Of a stretch of DNA of 64,000 nucleotides, positions 27,395 to 37,485 are shown one piece after another. Below the pieces are notes generated by a model, which was not told where the DNA came from, made no database searches, and saw nothing but the letters and a program-made list of their open reading frames with translations. Position numbers and translations under genes: made by a program. The stretch comes from Roseiarcus sp963772555 (GTDB lineage: Bacteria; Pseudomonadota; Alphaproteobacteria; Rhizobiales; Beijerinckiaceae): assembly GCA_963772555.1 (NCBI GenBank), contig CAVYXQ010000011.1, positions 372,001 through 436,000 of the forward strand, read 5' to 3'. The stretch's first letter is position 1. The number at the start of each line of letters is the position of its first letter.

Positions 27395-28009
27395 ATGAAA
27401 CGATTTTTCAGCGCTGGATTTGCGCTGGCTGGGACATTGGTCGCCGCGCAGGCGTGGTCGGCTTCTACAGCCCGGGCGGATGTCGTCTGGGACTTGCAGA
27501 ACGTGTTCTTTGACGACGGGGGCTATGTCGCCAACGGGACCTTCGCCGTCAACCAGTACGGCTATCTGACGCAGAGTTCCATCTCTGTGACGACGACCGA
27601 CGGCACGATGTCCAACGGGACGGGCGGTCCATTGCCCGGCGACACCTACAACGCCAATCTGGTCGCCGGCGACATCAACAATGTCGGCGGGACCGGCCTG
27701 CCCGACGACACCGTGACGTTCTACTCTTCGACGCTCGGCTACGGACGCTCGCTCGAACTTCAGTTTCAGTATGCTCTGACGACGGCGCGGGCTGACAATC
27801 CGATCCTGGCCGGCGTCGTATCGTGGGAATGCTCCGGTTTCGCCTGCCCGAACGTCGGCTACAATATTTCGCCGATCCGATACGTCGTCGACGGCGGATA
27901 CGGCGTCGGCACGGTGCCGGAACCGCCAGTCTGGGCGATGATGTTCGTCGGCATGGGGCTGCTCGCGCTTGGAGCATCGCGGCGCAGGTTGCGACCCCAG
28001 ATCGTCTGA
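27395..28009 (+). CDS. PEP-CTERM sorting-signal protein
   Basis: A 204-residue exported protein with an N-terminal signal peptide (residues 1-29, ending STARA) and a C-terminal tripartite sorting tail: VPEPPVWAMMFVGMGLLALG, then a basic end (ASRRRLRPQ). The PEPxxWAMM form is the variant common in alphaproteobacteria. The body is rich in Gly, Asn and Thr with one cysteine pair. Such proteins are processed by an exosortase and are often linked to exopolysaccharide. No exosortase is in this window. The ATG at 27395 has CGGGGGA just upstream. Confidence 0.82.
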   Translation: MKRFFSAGFALAGTLVAAQAWSASTARADVVWDLQNVFFDDGGYVANGTFAVNQYGYLTQSSISVTTTDGTMSNGTGGPLPGDTYNANLVAGDINNVGGTGLPDDTVTFYSSTLGYGRSLELQFQYALTTARADNPILAGVVSWECSGFACPNVGYNISPIRYVVDGGYGVGTVPEPPVWAMMFVGMGLLALGASRRRLRPQIV

Positions 28010-28097
28010 CGCCGCGTCGAAACTGGCCTGACGCCTTGGATCAGGAAGTTGCGTTCGTGGCGGGACGCCGGCGTCAAGGAAGCCATGAACGCCGAAA

Positions 28098-28529
28098 TCA
28101 CGAAAGCGCGGACAGCTTCGCCAGAGTTGCGGGATCGGTCTCGCCGCCGAAATATTTTTCCAGGCATTTCCCGAACACGGGATCGTCGGGCGCCGCCTCG
28201 GCGAACAGGGTCATCGACGAGCGAAACTTGAGTTCGTCGATCCCCCCGAAAATCTGACGGGCGGTTTTTCCCTCGATCTCAAGCGCCAGCCCCGCGCATT
28301 CCCTCAGCCTCGGGCCGAGGACCGGATGCGCCAGGTAGGCCGAGGCTTCCGCCAACGAGACGATGGCGAAATGGATCGACGTCAGACTCCGGCCCAAGCC
28401 CGCAATCTGCGGAAAGATGAACCACATCCAGTGGCTCTCCTTCCGGCCCGCCCGAAGCTCGGCGCAGACCTGCGCGTAAATGGGCGCTTGCGCTTCAACG
28501 AAACGCTGCAGGTCGAAGCGGTCAGTCAC
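28098..28529 (-). CDS. DUF1810 domain protein
   Basis: A 143-residue DUF1810 (YbiA-like/calpastatin-type) protein. The characteristic motifs FVEAQAPIYAQVCAELRAGR, KESHWMWFIFPQIAGLG and FGGIDELKFRSSMTLF are all present, and the length is normal. The start is a GTG at 28529. The biochemical function of the family is not established. The SDR gene upstream in the same direction ends 40 bases away. Confidence 0.88.
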   Translation of the reverse strand: MTDRFDLQRFVEAQAPIYAQVCAELRAGRKESHWMWFIFPQIAGLGRSLTSIHFAIVSLAEASAYLAHPVLGPRLRECAGLALEIEGKTARQIFGGIDELKFRSSMTLFAEAAPDDPVFGKCLEKYFGGETDPATLAKLSALS

Positions 28530-28569
28530 GATCGTGTTCGCCCACCCGCCGAAGCGCCGGTCGTGACGC

Positions 28570-29418
28570 TCACCCCGCCTTCGGATAGTCGGCGCCGCGG
28601 GCGACCGCCTCGACCGCCTCGGCTTCCTTGCGCACCGCCTCTATTTCCGCGCGCATCGCATCGTAGGCGAAATTTCCGAGCGGCAGCCTCAGCGGCGGGT
28701 TCGGCTGCTCGACGGTTGCGATGATCGCCTCGGCGGCGCGCACCGGATCGCCCGGCTGCGAACCGCTGATGCCCTGGATCTGGCGGCGCCTCGCGATCGC
28801 GGTCTCGGCATAGGCTTCGATCGGACGCTTCGCCGTCTTCAGCGAGCGGCCGGCCCAGTCGGTTCGGAAAGGCCCTGGCTCGACGATGATCACCTTGATG
28901 CCGAACGGCGCGACCTCCTTCGACAGCGATTCCGACAGTCCCTCGACGGCGAACTTGGTCGCGGCGTAATAGCCGGAGCCCGGAAAGCCGATGAAGCCGC
29001 CCATCGAGGAGATGTTGACGATCGCGCCCGACCGCTGCGCCCGCATGATCGGCAGGACGGCGCGGGTCAGCGCCGCGAGGCCGAAGACGTTGGTCTCGAA
29101 CATCGCGTGGATGTCGGCGTCGTCGCCCTCCTCGATCGCCGCGAGATAGCCGTAGCCGGCGTTATTGACCAGGACGTCGATGCGCCCGAACCGGCGCTCG
29201 GCCGCGCCGACTGCTGTTGCAATCTGCGGCTGCCGCTCGACGTCGAGCTCGAGCGCCAGCGCCGTGTCGGAATGGCTGGCGACCAGGTCGGCGATCTTCG
29301 CCGCGTCGCGCGCCGTCGCCACGACGCGATAGCCACGCGCGATCAGGATCTTCGACAGTTCGCGGCCGAATCCGGTCGAGCAGCCGGTGATGAACCATAC
29401 GGGCTTGTCATTGGCCAT
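28570..29418 (-). CDS. SDR-family oxidoreductase
   Basis: A 282-residue classical short-chain dehydrogenase. Motifs are TGCSTGFG at the cofactor loop, NNAGYGY, the serine in NISSMGG, and YxxxK as YAATK. The arginine in ATARDAAK after beta-2 suggests NADP(H). The C-terminal extension after the substrate loop resembles the group annotated as SDR oxidoreductases acting on hydroxysteroids or retinol, but the substrate is unknown. A GTGAGGACG ribosome site precedes the ATG at 29418. Confidence 0.88.
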   Translation of the reverse strand: MANDKPVWFITGCSTGFGRELSKILIARGYRVVATARDAAKIADLVASHSDTALALELDVERQPQIATAVGAAERRFGRIDVLVNNAGYGYLAAIEEGDDADIHAMFETNVFGLAALTRAVLPIMRAQRSGAIVNISSMGGFIGFPGSGYYAATKFAVEGLSESLSKEVAPFGIKVIIVEPGPFRTDWAGRSLKTAKRPIEAYAETAIARRRQIQGISGSQPGDPVRAAEAIIATVEQPNPPLRLPLGNFAYDAMRAEIEAVRKEAEAVEAVARGADYPKAG

Positions 29419-29661
29419 GGCGTCCTCACGAGTTTGGGGAGAAGACGACCTTTTCGCATGGGCAGGCGGCCAGACGCAATGCGGCGCTTTCCTTGACGAA
29501 CATCGAAGCCGCGCCCTGCTCCGCAGATCGACACGCGGCTCGCGCTTTCATTGCCGGAAGGCGCCGCTGATTTGACACAGCGGCCTTGCCTCTCCATATC
29601 CCGCGCCCGAATTGCTGCGATGCGCCTCTCGTTGTGCGCCGCGGAAGGAAATGACCTGAAC

Positions 29662-32535
29662 ATGAAAGTCGTGATCGTCGAGTTGCCCGCCAAGGCGAAG
29701 ACCATCAACAAGTATCTCGGCAAGGACTACGGCGTCTACGCCTCCTTCGGCCATGTGCGCGATCTCGCGGCCAAGGACGGTTCGGTCGATCCCGACGACG
29801 ACTTCGCCATGCGCTGGGAGGTCGACGCCAAGGCCGCCAAGCGGCTGAACGAAATCGGCGGCGCGGTCAAATTGGCCGAACGGGTGATTCTGGCGACCGA
29901 CCCCGACCGCGAGGGCGAGGCGATCTCGTGGCACGTGCATGAAATCCTCAAGAACAAGAAGCTGCTTAAGGACAAGCGGGTCGATCGGGTGGTGTTCAAC
30001 GCGGTCACCAAGGACGCGGTCCAGGAGGCGATGCGCCATCCGCGCGAGATCGACGAAGCGCTGGTCGACGCCTATCGGGCGCGCCGGGCGCTCGACTACC
30101 TCGTCGGCTTCACCCTTTCCCCCGTGCTGTGGCGAAAGCTTCCCGGCGCCCGCTCGGCAGGCCGTGTCCAGTCGGTGGCTCTGCGGATCGTTTGCGACCG
30201 CGAGCTCGAGATCGAACGGTTTGTCGCCCGGGAATACTGGTCGATCGTCGCCCACCTGAGGACGGCGGCGGACGCGCCCTTCACCGCCCGGCTCGTCGGC
30301 GCCGACGGGCAGAAGATCAGCCGTCTCGACGTCGGCTCGGGAGCCGAGGCCGAGGCCTTCAAGACGGCGTTGGAGAGCGCGAAGTTCTCGGTCGCCTCCG
30401 TCGAATCGCGTCCCGTCCGGCGCCATCCCTATCCGCCGTTCACCACTTCGACCCTGCAGCAGGAGGCGTCGCGCAAGCTCGGCTTCGCGCCGGCGCGCAC
30501 CATGCAGATCGCCCAGCGCCTCTATGAGGGCGTCGACGTCGGCGACGGCGCGGCGGGCCTCATCACCTATATGCGCACCGACGGCGTCGATCTCGCCCCC
30601 GAGGCGGTGGCGGCGGCGCGGCGCGTCATCGCCAAGGATTTCGGCGACGACTACGTGCCCGACGCGCCGCGGAAATATGTCGTCAAGGCCAAGAACGCCC
30701 AGGAAGCGCACGAAGCGATCCGGCCGACCGAGATGACGCGCCGCCCGCGCGACGTCGCCCGCCATCTCGAGCCCGAGCAGGCCAAGCTCTACGAACTCAT
30801 CTGGAACCGCGCCATCGCTTGCCAGATGGAGAGCGCCCAGCTCGAGCGCACCACCGTCGACATTCTGGCGGAAGCCGGCGCGCGACGGCTCGACTTCCGC
30901 GCCAGCGGCCAGGTCGTGCGCTTTCCCGGCTTTCTCGCCCTCTATCAGGAAGGCCGCGACGACGAGGAGGACGAGGAGTCCGGCCGCCTGCCGCCGATGC
31001 GCGAAGGCGAGAGGCTGACGAAGGAGAGGATCGAGGCGAGCCAACACTTCACCGAGCCGCCGCCGCGCTACACGGAGGCGACCCTGGTCAAGCGCATGGA
31101 AGAGCTCGGCATCGGCCGCCCCTCGACCTATGCCTCGACCATCGCGACCTTACGCGAGCGCGACTATGTGCGGCTCGAGAAGAAGCGCCTCATCCCGGAG
31201 GACAAGGGGCGGCTCGTGACCGCGTTCCTCGAAGCCTTCTTCGCCAAATATGTCGGCTACGACTTCACCGCCGATCTCGAGGAGAAGCTCGACCAGGTGT
31301 CGAACAGCGAGATCGACTGGAAGGCGCTCCTGCGCGACTTCTGGAACGACTTTTCCGGCGCGGTCGGCGACATCAAGGACCTGCGCACCGGCCAGGTGCT
31401 CGACAGCCTCAACGAGCTTCTCGGGCCGCATATTTTTCCCGCCCGCGGCGACGGCGTCGATCCGCGCCTCTGCCCGGTCTGCGGCAAGGGCCAGCTCTCG
31501 CTGAAGCTCGGCAAGTTCGGCGCCTTCATCGGCTGCTCGAACTATCCGGAATGCAAGTTCACTCGCGTGCTGTCGCCGACCGGCGCCGAAAGCGCCGAGG
31601 GCGAGCGGCCGGGCGTCAGGGTCCTGGGCGAGGACCCGGAGACGGGCGAGGAGATCACGCTGCGCAACGGACGCTTCGGCGAATATGTGCAGCGGGGCGA
31701 GGGCGAAAAGCCGCCGCGCTCGTCGCTGCCGCGCGGGCTCAAAGCCGACGACGTCACGCTGGAAAAGGCGCTGGCGCTGCTGGCGCTGCCGCGCGAAGTG
31801 GCGCGCCATCCGACGAGCGGCGAGCCGATCCTGGCCGGCATCGGGCGCTACGGCGCTTATGTCCAGCACGGTAAGACCTACGCCAATCTCGGCCGCGACG
31901 ACGATGTGCTGGAGGTCGGCGCCAACCGGGCGATCGATCTCATCGTCGCCAAGGAGAGCGGCGCCGCCTCGCGTTTCGGCGGCGGGGCCGGCCGCGTTCT
32001 CGGCGAACACGCGGCAGGCGGCGCGGTCAGCGTCAAGCAGGGACGCTTCGGCTCTTACATCAATCACGGCAAGATCAACGCCACCATCCCGCGCGGAACC
32101 GATCCTGCGAGCCTGACGCTCGACGAGGCGGTCGCCCTGCTCGCCGCCAAGGCGGCGGGCGGCGGCGCCGGGGGCCGGCTCGTCGGCGAGCACCCCGAGG
32201 GCGGCGCGGTCACGGTGCGTGAGGGCCGGTTTGGGCCTTACGTCAACTGGGGCAAAGTCAACGCGACGATCCCCAAGTCGACGCCGCCGGCCTCGATTTC
32301 GCTGAGCGAGGCCTTGGAGCTGATCGCCGAGCGGGAGGGCAAGCCCGTGTCCTCGCCGCGCAAGGCGGCGGCGAAGGGCGCTGCGACCGGATCGCCGGCG
32401 AGGAAAGCCGCGGCCCAGAAGGCCAAGCCGGCCAAAGCGCCCGCCAAGGCGGCGCCGGCCAAGACGGCCGGGGCGAAGAGGGCCGCGGCCAAGAGCCCGG
32501 CGAAGGCGAAGCCGAAGGCCGCCAGGAGGAAGTGA
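29662..32535 (+). CDS. topA: DNA topoisomerase I
   Basis: A 957-residue type IA topoisomerase that relaxes negative supercoils. A Toprim domain fills about residues 1-140, with the catalytic glutamate in VELPAKAKT and DPDREGEAI. The active-site tyrosine is Y303 in ITYMRTDG. One C4 zinc ribbon follows (C604, C607, C625, C631), then four GRFG/GRYG-type C-terminal repeats and a long Lys/Ala/Pro-rich tail. The usual VESPAKAKT motif reads VELPAKAKT here. The start at 29662 begins the conserved MKVVIVE. No dprA or other usual neighbour lies upstream, and its common partner rnr is 12.6 kb away. Confidence 0.95.
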   Translation: MKVVIVELPAKAKTINKYLGKDYGVYASFGHVRDLAAKDGSVDPDDDFAMRWEVDAKAAKRLNEIGGAVKLAERVILATDPDREGEAISWHVHEILKNKKLLKDKRVDRVVFNAVTKDAVQEAMRHPREIDEALVDAYRARRALDYLVGFTLSPVLWRKLPGARSAGRVQSVALRIVCDRELEIERFVAREYWSIVAHLRTAADAPFTARLVGADGQKISRLDVGSGAEAEAFKTALESAKFSVASVESRPVRRHPYPPFTTSTLQQEASRKLGFAPARTMQIAQRLYEGVDVGDGAAGLITYMRTDGVDLAPEAVAAARRVIAKDFGDDYVPDAPRKYVVKAKNAQEAHEAIRPTEMTRRPRDVARHLEPEQAKLYELIWNRAIACQMESAQLERTTVDILAEAGARRLDFRASGQVVRFPGFLALYQEGRDDEEDEESGRLPPMREGERLTKERIEASQHFTEPPPRYTEATLVKRMEELGIGRPSTYASTIATLRERDYVRLEKKRLIPEDKGRLVTAFLEAFFAKYVGYDFTADLEEKLDQVSNSEIDWKALLRDFWNDFSGAVGDIKDLRTGQVLDSLNELLGPHIFPARGDGVDPRLCPVCGKGQLSLKLGKFGAFIGCSNYPECKFTRVLSPTGAESAEGERPGVRVLGEDPETGEEITLRNGRFGEYVQRGEGEKPPRSSLPRGLKADDVTLEKALALLALPREVARHPTSGEPILAGIGRYGAYVQHGKTYANLGRDDDVLEVGANRAIDLIVAKESGAASRFGGGAGRVLGEHAAGGAVSVKQGRFGSYINHGKINATIPRGTDPASLTLDEAVALLAAKAAGGGAGGRLVGEHPEGGAVTVREGRFGPYVNWGKVNATIPKSTPPASISLSEALELIAEREGKPVSSPRKAAAKGAATGSPARKAAAQKAKPAKAPAKAAPAKTAGAKRAAAKSPAKAKPKAARRK

Positions 32536-32658
32536 GCGCTCGGGGCCTGTCGACGCGATCGGCGAAATCGCGTTGACAACGATAAGTGACTTGCCCCGGC
32601 GACGATCCTGCGGCAAACTCGCTTTTGGCGCCGGGGCTTACGGGAAGCGGGCTCAGCA

Positions 32659-33216
32659 ATGCGTATCCTCCGTCTCATGGCTTCGCTCGCGGCTGCAGCC
32701 GGCGTCGTGCTGGCGGTCGGCCAAGCGGCCAGGGCCGACCTCCTCGTCGAGATCGACAAGTCCACCCAGCGCATGACGGTCACGGTCGACGGCAGGCAGC
32801 TTTACCGGTGGCCGGTGTCGACCGGAGCGAGCGGCTACGACACGCCGAGCGGCGCTTTCAGGCCGTTCCGCATGGAGATCGACCACCACAGCGATGAGTA
32901 TGAAAACGCGCCGATGCCCTATTCCATTTTCTTCACCATGACCGGCAACGCCGTGCATGGCACGGACGAGCCGCGCTATCTCGGCCGCGCCGTGTCGCAC
33001 GGCTGCGTCAGGCTGTCGGTCGCCAACGCCGCCACGCTCTGGACGCTGGTGAAGCAGGAAAAGATGGCCCACACGTCCGTGGTGGTGACAGGCGAGATCC
33101 CCGGCGGCGCCGAACCCTCGGCGGCCGCACATGCCCCGCCGAAGCCCCTGTACGCGGTCGACCAACGTCCACGGCCCCCCGCCGCGCCGTCGCTGTTCTC
33201 GCTGTTCGATCAATAG
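32659..33216 (+). CDS. L,D-transpeptidase (YkuD domain)
   Basis: A 185-residue exported protein. A signal peptide covers residues 1-26 (ending AARA), and the YkuD catalytic domain runs to about residue 145. The active-site motif is HGTD...SHGCVRLS, with H114 and nucleophile C116. It would form 3-3 peptidoglycan crosslinks or attach proteins to the wall in the periplasm. The tail is Pro/Ala-rich. A double hairpin (33224-33270) follows the stop codon. Confidence 0.9.
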   Translation: MRILRLMASLAAAAGVVLAVGQAARADLLVEIDKSTQRMTVTVDGRQLYRWPVSTGASGYDTPSGAFRPFRMEIDHHSDEYENAPMPYSIFFTMTGNAVHGTDEPRYLGRAVSHGCVRLSVANAATLWTLVKQEKMAHTSVVVTGEIPGGAEPSAAAHAPPKPLYAVDQRPRPPAAPSLFSLFDQ

Positions 33217-33223
33217 AGCAAGG

Positions 33224-33270
33224 CCCTCATCCGGCCCTTCGGGCCACCTTCTCCCGCAAGCGGGAGAAGG
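33224..33270. repeat. RIME-like double-hairpin repeat, copy 3
   Basis: Begins CCCTCATCC, then the hairpin GGCCC-TTC-GGGCC, then a 10-base-pair stem CTTCTCCCGC/GCGGGAGAAG with a two-base spacer. Compared with 21228-21272, both stems differ in sequence but keep pairing. It lies between convergent genes and could serve as a bidirectional terminator. Confidence 0.8.
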
Positions 33271-33282
33271 AAACGCCGCAGT

Positions 33283-33858
33283 TCAGGCCTTGAGCGCGCC
33301 CGACCGCTTGGCCGTCCAGGTCGCCATATAGTCCATCAGCGCCGGCGACAGGCAGTCGTAAGGTTCGAGCGCGAGGTCCCGCAGGCGATGACGGATTGAG
33401 TCCATCCGGCTCGGATCGACGCCGAACTCGATCACCGAAGAGACGAAGGCGGCAAAGCCCGGGGCCGCCCAGCCGGATTGCTCGAAGCGCTCCGGGTGGA
33501 CGAAGTCGAGCCCCTTGAACGGGTGATCGCGCTCGACCGGTCCGACCATGTGCACGCCGCAGGCGACGCAGGCGTGGCGCAGGATGAGGGCGTTCGGGTC
33601 GACGACCTTCAGCTTGTCGCCGTTCTCCGCGATCGTCACCTTGTCGTGCGGCGCGACGGCGACGACGGAGAAGACGGCGCCCGCCGGCTTCCAGCATTTC
33701 GTGCAGCCGCAGGCGTGATTGTGGGCGACCTGGCCCTCGATGCGAACCTTGACCGGCCTCGTTTCGCAGAGGCAGACCAGGGTCCCTCCGGCGAAGTTCG
33801 GGTCTGTCGGCTTCACCCCTCCATCGATGGCAGGATGAAGTTTTTCCGCTTCCGGCAT
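33283..33858 (-). CDS. gfa: S-(hydroxymethyl)glutathione synthase (glutathione-dependent formaldehyde-activating enzyme)
   Basis: A 191-residue Gfa protein that promotes the condensation of formaldehyde with glutathione. The zinc ligands are visible as CLC (C29, C31), CGCTKC (C50, C52, C55) and CVAC (C97, C100). The start at 33858 has a strong AGGAGG about six bases upstream. The open frame continues 90 codons upstream, but those codons are a decayed adh 3' end whose stop has mutated, not part of gfa. Its functional partner, class III alcohol dehydrogenase, is at 34995-36122 in the same direction. Confidence 0.92.
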   Translation of the reverse strand: MPEAEKLHPAIDGGVKPTDPNFAGGTLVCLCETRPVKVRIEGQVAHNHACGCTKCWKPAGAVFSVVAVAPHDKVTIAENGDKLKVVDPNALILRHACVACGVHMVGPVERDHPFKGLDFVHPERFEQSGWAAPGFAAFVSSVIEFGVDPSRMDSIRHRLRDLALEPYDCLSPALMDYMATWTAKRSGALKA

Positions 33859-33879
33859 CGTTTCCTCCTCGTGCTCTCG

Positions 33880-34020
33880 ATAAACGACGACGCTTCTGAT
33901 CGTCTCTCCGGCGAGCTCTTTCGAACGCTCGTTGATCGCCTCGAGCGTCAGTGGAAGTCGATCGTGGGATCGATCTCGATCTTGCCGGACACGTATCAAT
34001 CTACGGCGGCCTCCACTTTC
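33880..34020 (-). pseudogene. fossil 3' end of a class III alcohol dehydrogenase gene
   Basis: Read on the minus strand, this segment encodes YVSGKIEIDPTIDFH, then after a one-base slip LTLEAINE, and ends ETIRSVVVY. The intact ADH at 34995-36122 ends with YMAGKIEIDP, LKLEEINKG and ELIRSVVVY at the same spacing. The remnant has an in-frame TGA where a tryptophan codon is expected, a frameshift, and its stop codon changed from TGA to CGA. It lies directly upstream of gfa, so an adh-gfa operon once stood here. Confidence 0.8.
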
Positions 34021-34290
34021 GTCAATCCGATCGTTCGGGACCGCCTGACCGCGGGCGCCAAATCGCGCAGTGAGGGCCGGGCCGCCAAACGCGCCAAGGC
34101 CGCGTTCCGGGGGCCGCCGGCCTTTCAAGCCTTGGCATTGAACAAAATGGGAGTAGACTTTCGCGATCGCGGGCGCGCGGGCGGAGGGAGGGGCTTATGC
34201 ACCCGAATAGTCTCGGGTTCTGCTTCAACAATTTTCCTGCGCTCCACCCGGGTGTCATATCGGTCCGGACGGAATAGGGGCGAGCGGGGG

Positions 34291-34948
34291 ATGCGATCAG
34301 GCTCTGTCATCCAGCTGGCGCGGACAGTGGGGCTCTTCGCGCTTGTAGCCGCCGCGCCAATCGGCAATTCGGCGGGCGCGGACGCAAATCCGAACGCCAA
34401 CTCAGCGCAGACCGAAGTCGAAGCCAAGGGTCTGGAATTCGTTCGCAAGCATCCCTCCGATTGGGAATACAAGGAAACGGTGGACGTGATGACCGATAGA
34501 CCCGTCGCCGAGGTCAATTCAACCCAGTCCAACGACACCGGCGTCAGCGGCAGCGTCCATGGCAAATGCGAGGACGATGGAACGATCACGTTTAGCGTCG
34601 TCGTTTCCAGCGACAAGGGACAACCGCCCGACATTACTCGGAGCCAGGACGGAAGCGCAAAGGTCCGCTACCGACTGAACAACTCGCTGGCGAAGCAAGT
34701 CCTGCCAAGCATGGACTACGGCAACCGATACAAAGCGCTCGTTGTGGCAGGACCGAGCGTCGGCGCGTTGAAGAGGCTTGGTCTGATGCTAAGCGAGGAA
34801 GCGAAGGGGTTCAGGCTCGCGGATTGGGATCAGCTTTGGGGAGCCCTCATATCGTTCGAGACGAGTTCAAGGGGACCTTGTCGTTTCCATTCCCGCCAGG
34901 CACACAGAAATCCAGAAGCTTTTCGCCTTTTGCTTCGCCGGGAGATAG
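34291..34948 (+). CDS. secreted protein of unknown function, frameshifted
   Basis: An exported protein of about 218 residues if one base is removed. It has a signal peptide (about residues 1-30) and a mature part with WEYKETVDVMTDRPVAEV, GKCEDDGTITF and VRYRLNN, a pattern seen in small periplasmic proteins resembling the TagO/VasI type; this resemblance is weak. At 34863-34868 (GAGTTC) an extra base breaks the frame. In the next frame the sequence gives QGDLVVSIPARHTEIQKLF and a stop at 34946, a sensible C-terminus. Without correction the frame runs to 35001 with unnatural Arg/Pro-rich sequence and overlaps the adh 3' end. It is the only plus-strand gene between the adh and gfa genes. Confidence 0.6.
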
Positions 34949-34994
34949 GATACCCACGGGGCTCCCGCCCGACGCCGATAACCGGCGCCTGCCG

Positions 34995-36122
<1,128 letters not shown>

Positions 36123-36307
36123 CCCGTGAGCCTCCCTGGCGCGCCAGACGCTTTGCCGCGCTTCGGCCAAAGCCCCGCCAGGCGGCGAAGCTTGCCGCCT
36201 TTCCGCGGCGACATCAACAGATCGTCGCCGAGGCTGCGCTCAATTTCAAGACATTGACAAGACGGATGCCGCTGAGGCGTTGCCGCGTCAACGCAAAAGA
36301 ACGCCAA

Positions 36308-37369
36308 TCAATTCTGGGCGACGTCGATGACAGCTTGGGCGAAGGCCTGTGGGGCCTCCTGCGGCAGATTGTGCCCGACGCCGCCGGCGATCACCCGATG
36401 CGAATATTTGCCCGAGAATTTCTTGGCGTACGCGCTGGGGTCTGGGTGCGGCGCGCCGTTGGCGTCGCCTTCGAGGGTTATCGTGGGCGCGCCGATGACC
36501 GGACTTTGGGCAAGCCGCTTTTCCAGATCGTCATATTTTGGCTCGCCCTCAGCCAGTCCCAGCCGCCAGCGATAATTATCGATGACGATCGCGACGTGAT
36601 CCGGGTTTTCGAACGACGCCGCCGTGCGATCGAAGGTCGCGTCGTCGAAGTTCCACTTCGGCGAGGCAAGCCGCCAAATGAGCTTCGAAAAGTCGTGCCG
36701 GTATTTGTCGTAGCCGGCTCGGCCGCGTTCCGTGGCGAAGTAATATTGATACCACCATTGCAGCTCGGCCGCCGGCGGCAATGGGGTCTGGCCGGCCGCC
36801 TGGCTGCCGATCAGATAGCCGCTGACCGACACCAGGGCCTTGCAGCGCTGCGGCCAGAGCGCCGCGATGATGTCGGCGGTGCGCGCGCCCCAATCAAAAC
36901 CGCCGATTATCGCCTTGTCGATTTTGAGAGCGTCCATCAAGGCGATGGCGTCGACGGCGACCACCGATTGCTGGCCGTTCCGCGGCGTGTCGCCGGAAAG
37001 AAAACGCGTCGAGCCGTAGCCGCGCAGATAGGGGACAATCACCCGGAAGCCGGCGGCCGCCAGCAGGGGCGCGACGTCGACGTAGCTATGAATGTCGTAG
37101 GGCCAGCCGTGCAGAAGAATGACCACAGGACCATCGGGCGGGCCGGCTTCGGCGTATCCGACATTGAGCACGCCGGCGTCGATCTGTTTCATGGAGGCGA
37201 ACGAAGTGTTGGTTGCCGGCTTGATCGTGGGCGATTGCTCCGGCTTCGTCGACTGCGCATTCGCAACGCGAATCAGGCCCAGCTGCGCAGCGGCGAGCGT
37301 CGCGGTCGCGGCGCCAAAAAACCGGCGGCGACGGAGACTGATCCGTTCGGAGGTTTTGATCTCATGCAT
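36308..37369 (-). CDS. exported alpha/beta hydrolase, epoxide-hydrolase-like
   Basis: A 353-residue alpha/beta hydrolase with a twin-arginine signal (SERISLRRRRFFGAATAT, cleavage near residue 41). The nucleophile is an aspartate in GGFDWGART, as in epoxide hydrolases and haloalkane dehalogenases. The oxyanion motif HGWP, the YLRGYGSTR motif and the catalytic histidine in GVGHNLPQ are present. It probably acts in the periplasm on an epoxide or ester-like substrate. The frame is open far upstream, but that part belongs to the ohr pseudogene and intergenic DNA, so the ATG at 37369, just before the Tat motif, is the start. Confidence 0.85.
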   Translation of the reverse strand: MHEIKTSERISLRRRRFFGAATATLAAAQLGLIRVANAQSTKPEQSPTIKPATNTSFASMKQIDAGVLNVGYAEAGPPDGPVVILLHGWPYDIHSYVDVAPLLAAAGFRVIVPYLRGYGSTRFLSGDTPRNGQQSVVAVDAIALMDALKIDKAIIGGFDWGARTADIIAALWPQRCKALVSVSGYLIGSQAAGQTPLPPAAELQWWYQYYFATERGRAGYDKYRHDFSKLIWRLASPKWNFDDATFDRTAASFENPDHVAIVIDNYRWRLGLAEGEPKYDDLEKRLAQSPVIGAPTITLEGDANGAPHPDPSAYAKKFSGKYSHRVIAGGVGHNLPQEAPQAFAQAVIDVAQN

Positions 37370-37485
37370 GGTGAGGGTCCATCTCGAGTTGGGGTCGAGT
37401 CGGGGCTCTCGCGGCTTTCGTACGTTTCTAGGGCCGCAGGCCGGCGCAGCGAACAACGGCAAAACGCAACCGTGACAGGCTTCGG

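Noticed and set aside
33283..34128. Longer gfa with a 90-residue N-terminal extension
   Set aside because: The extension is the decayed adh 3' end with a mutated stop, and a strong AGGAGG precedes the ATG at 33858.
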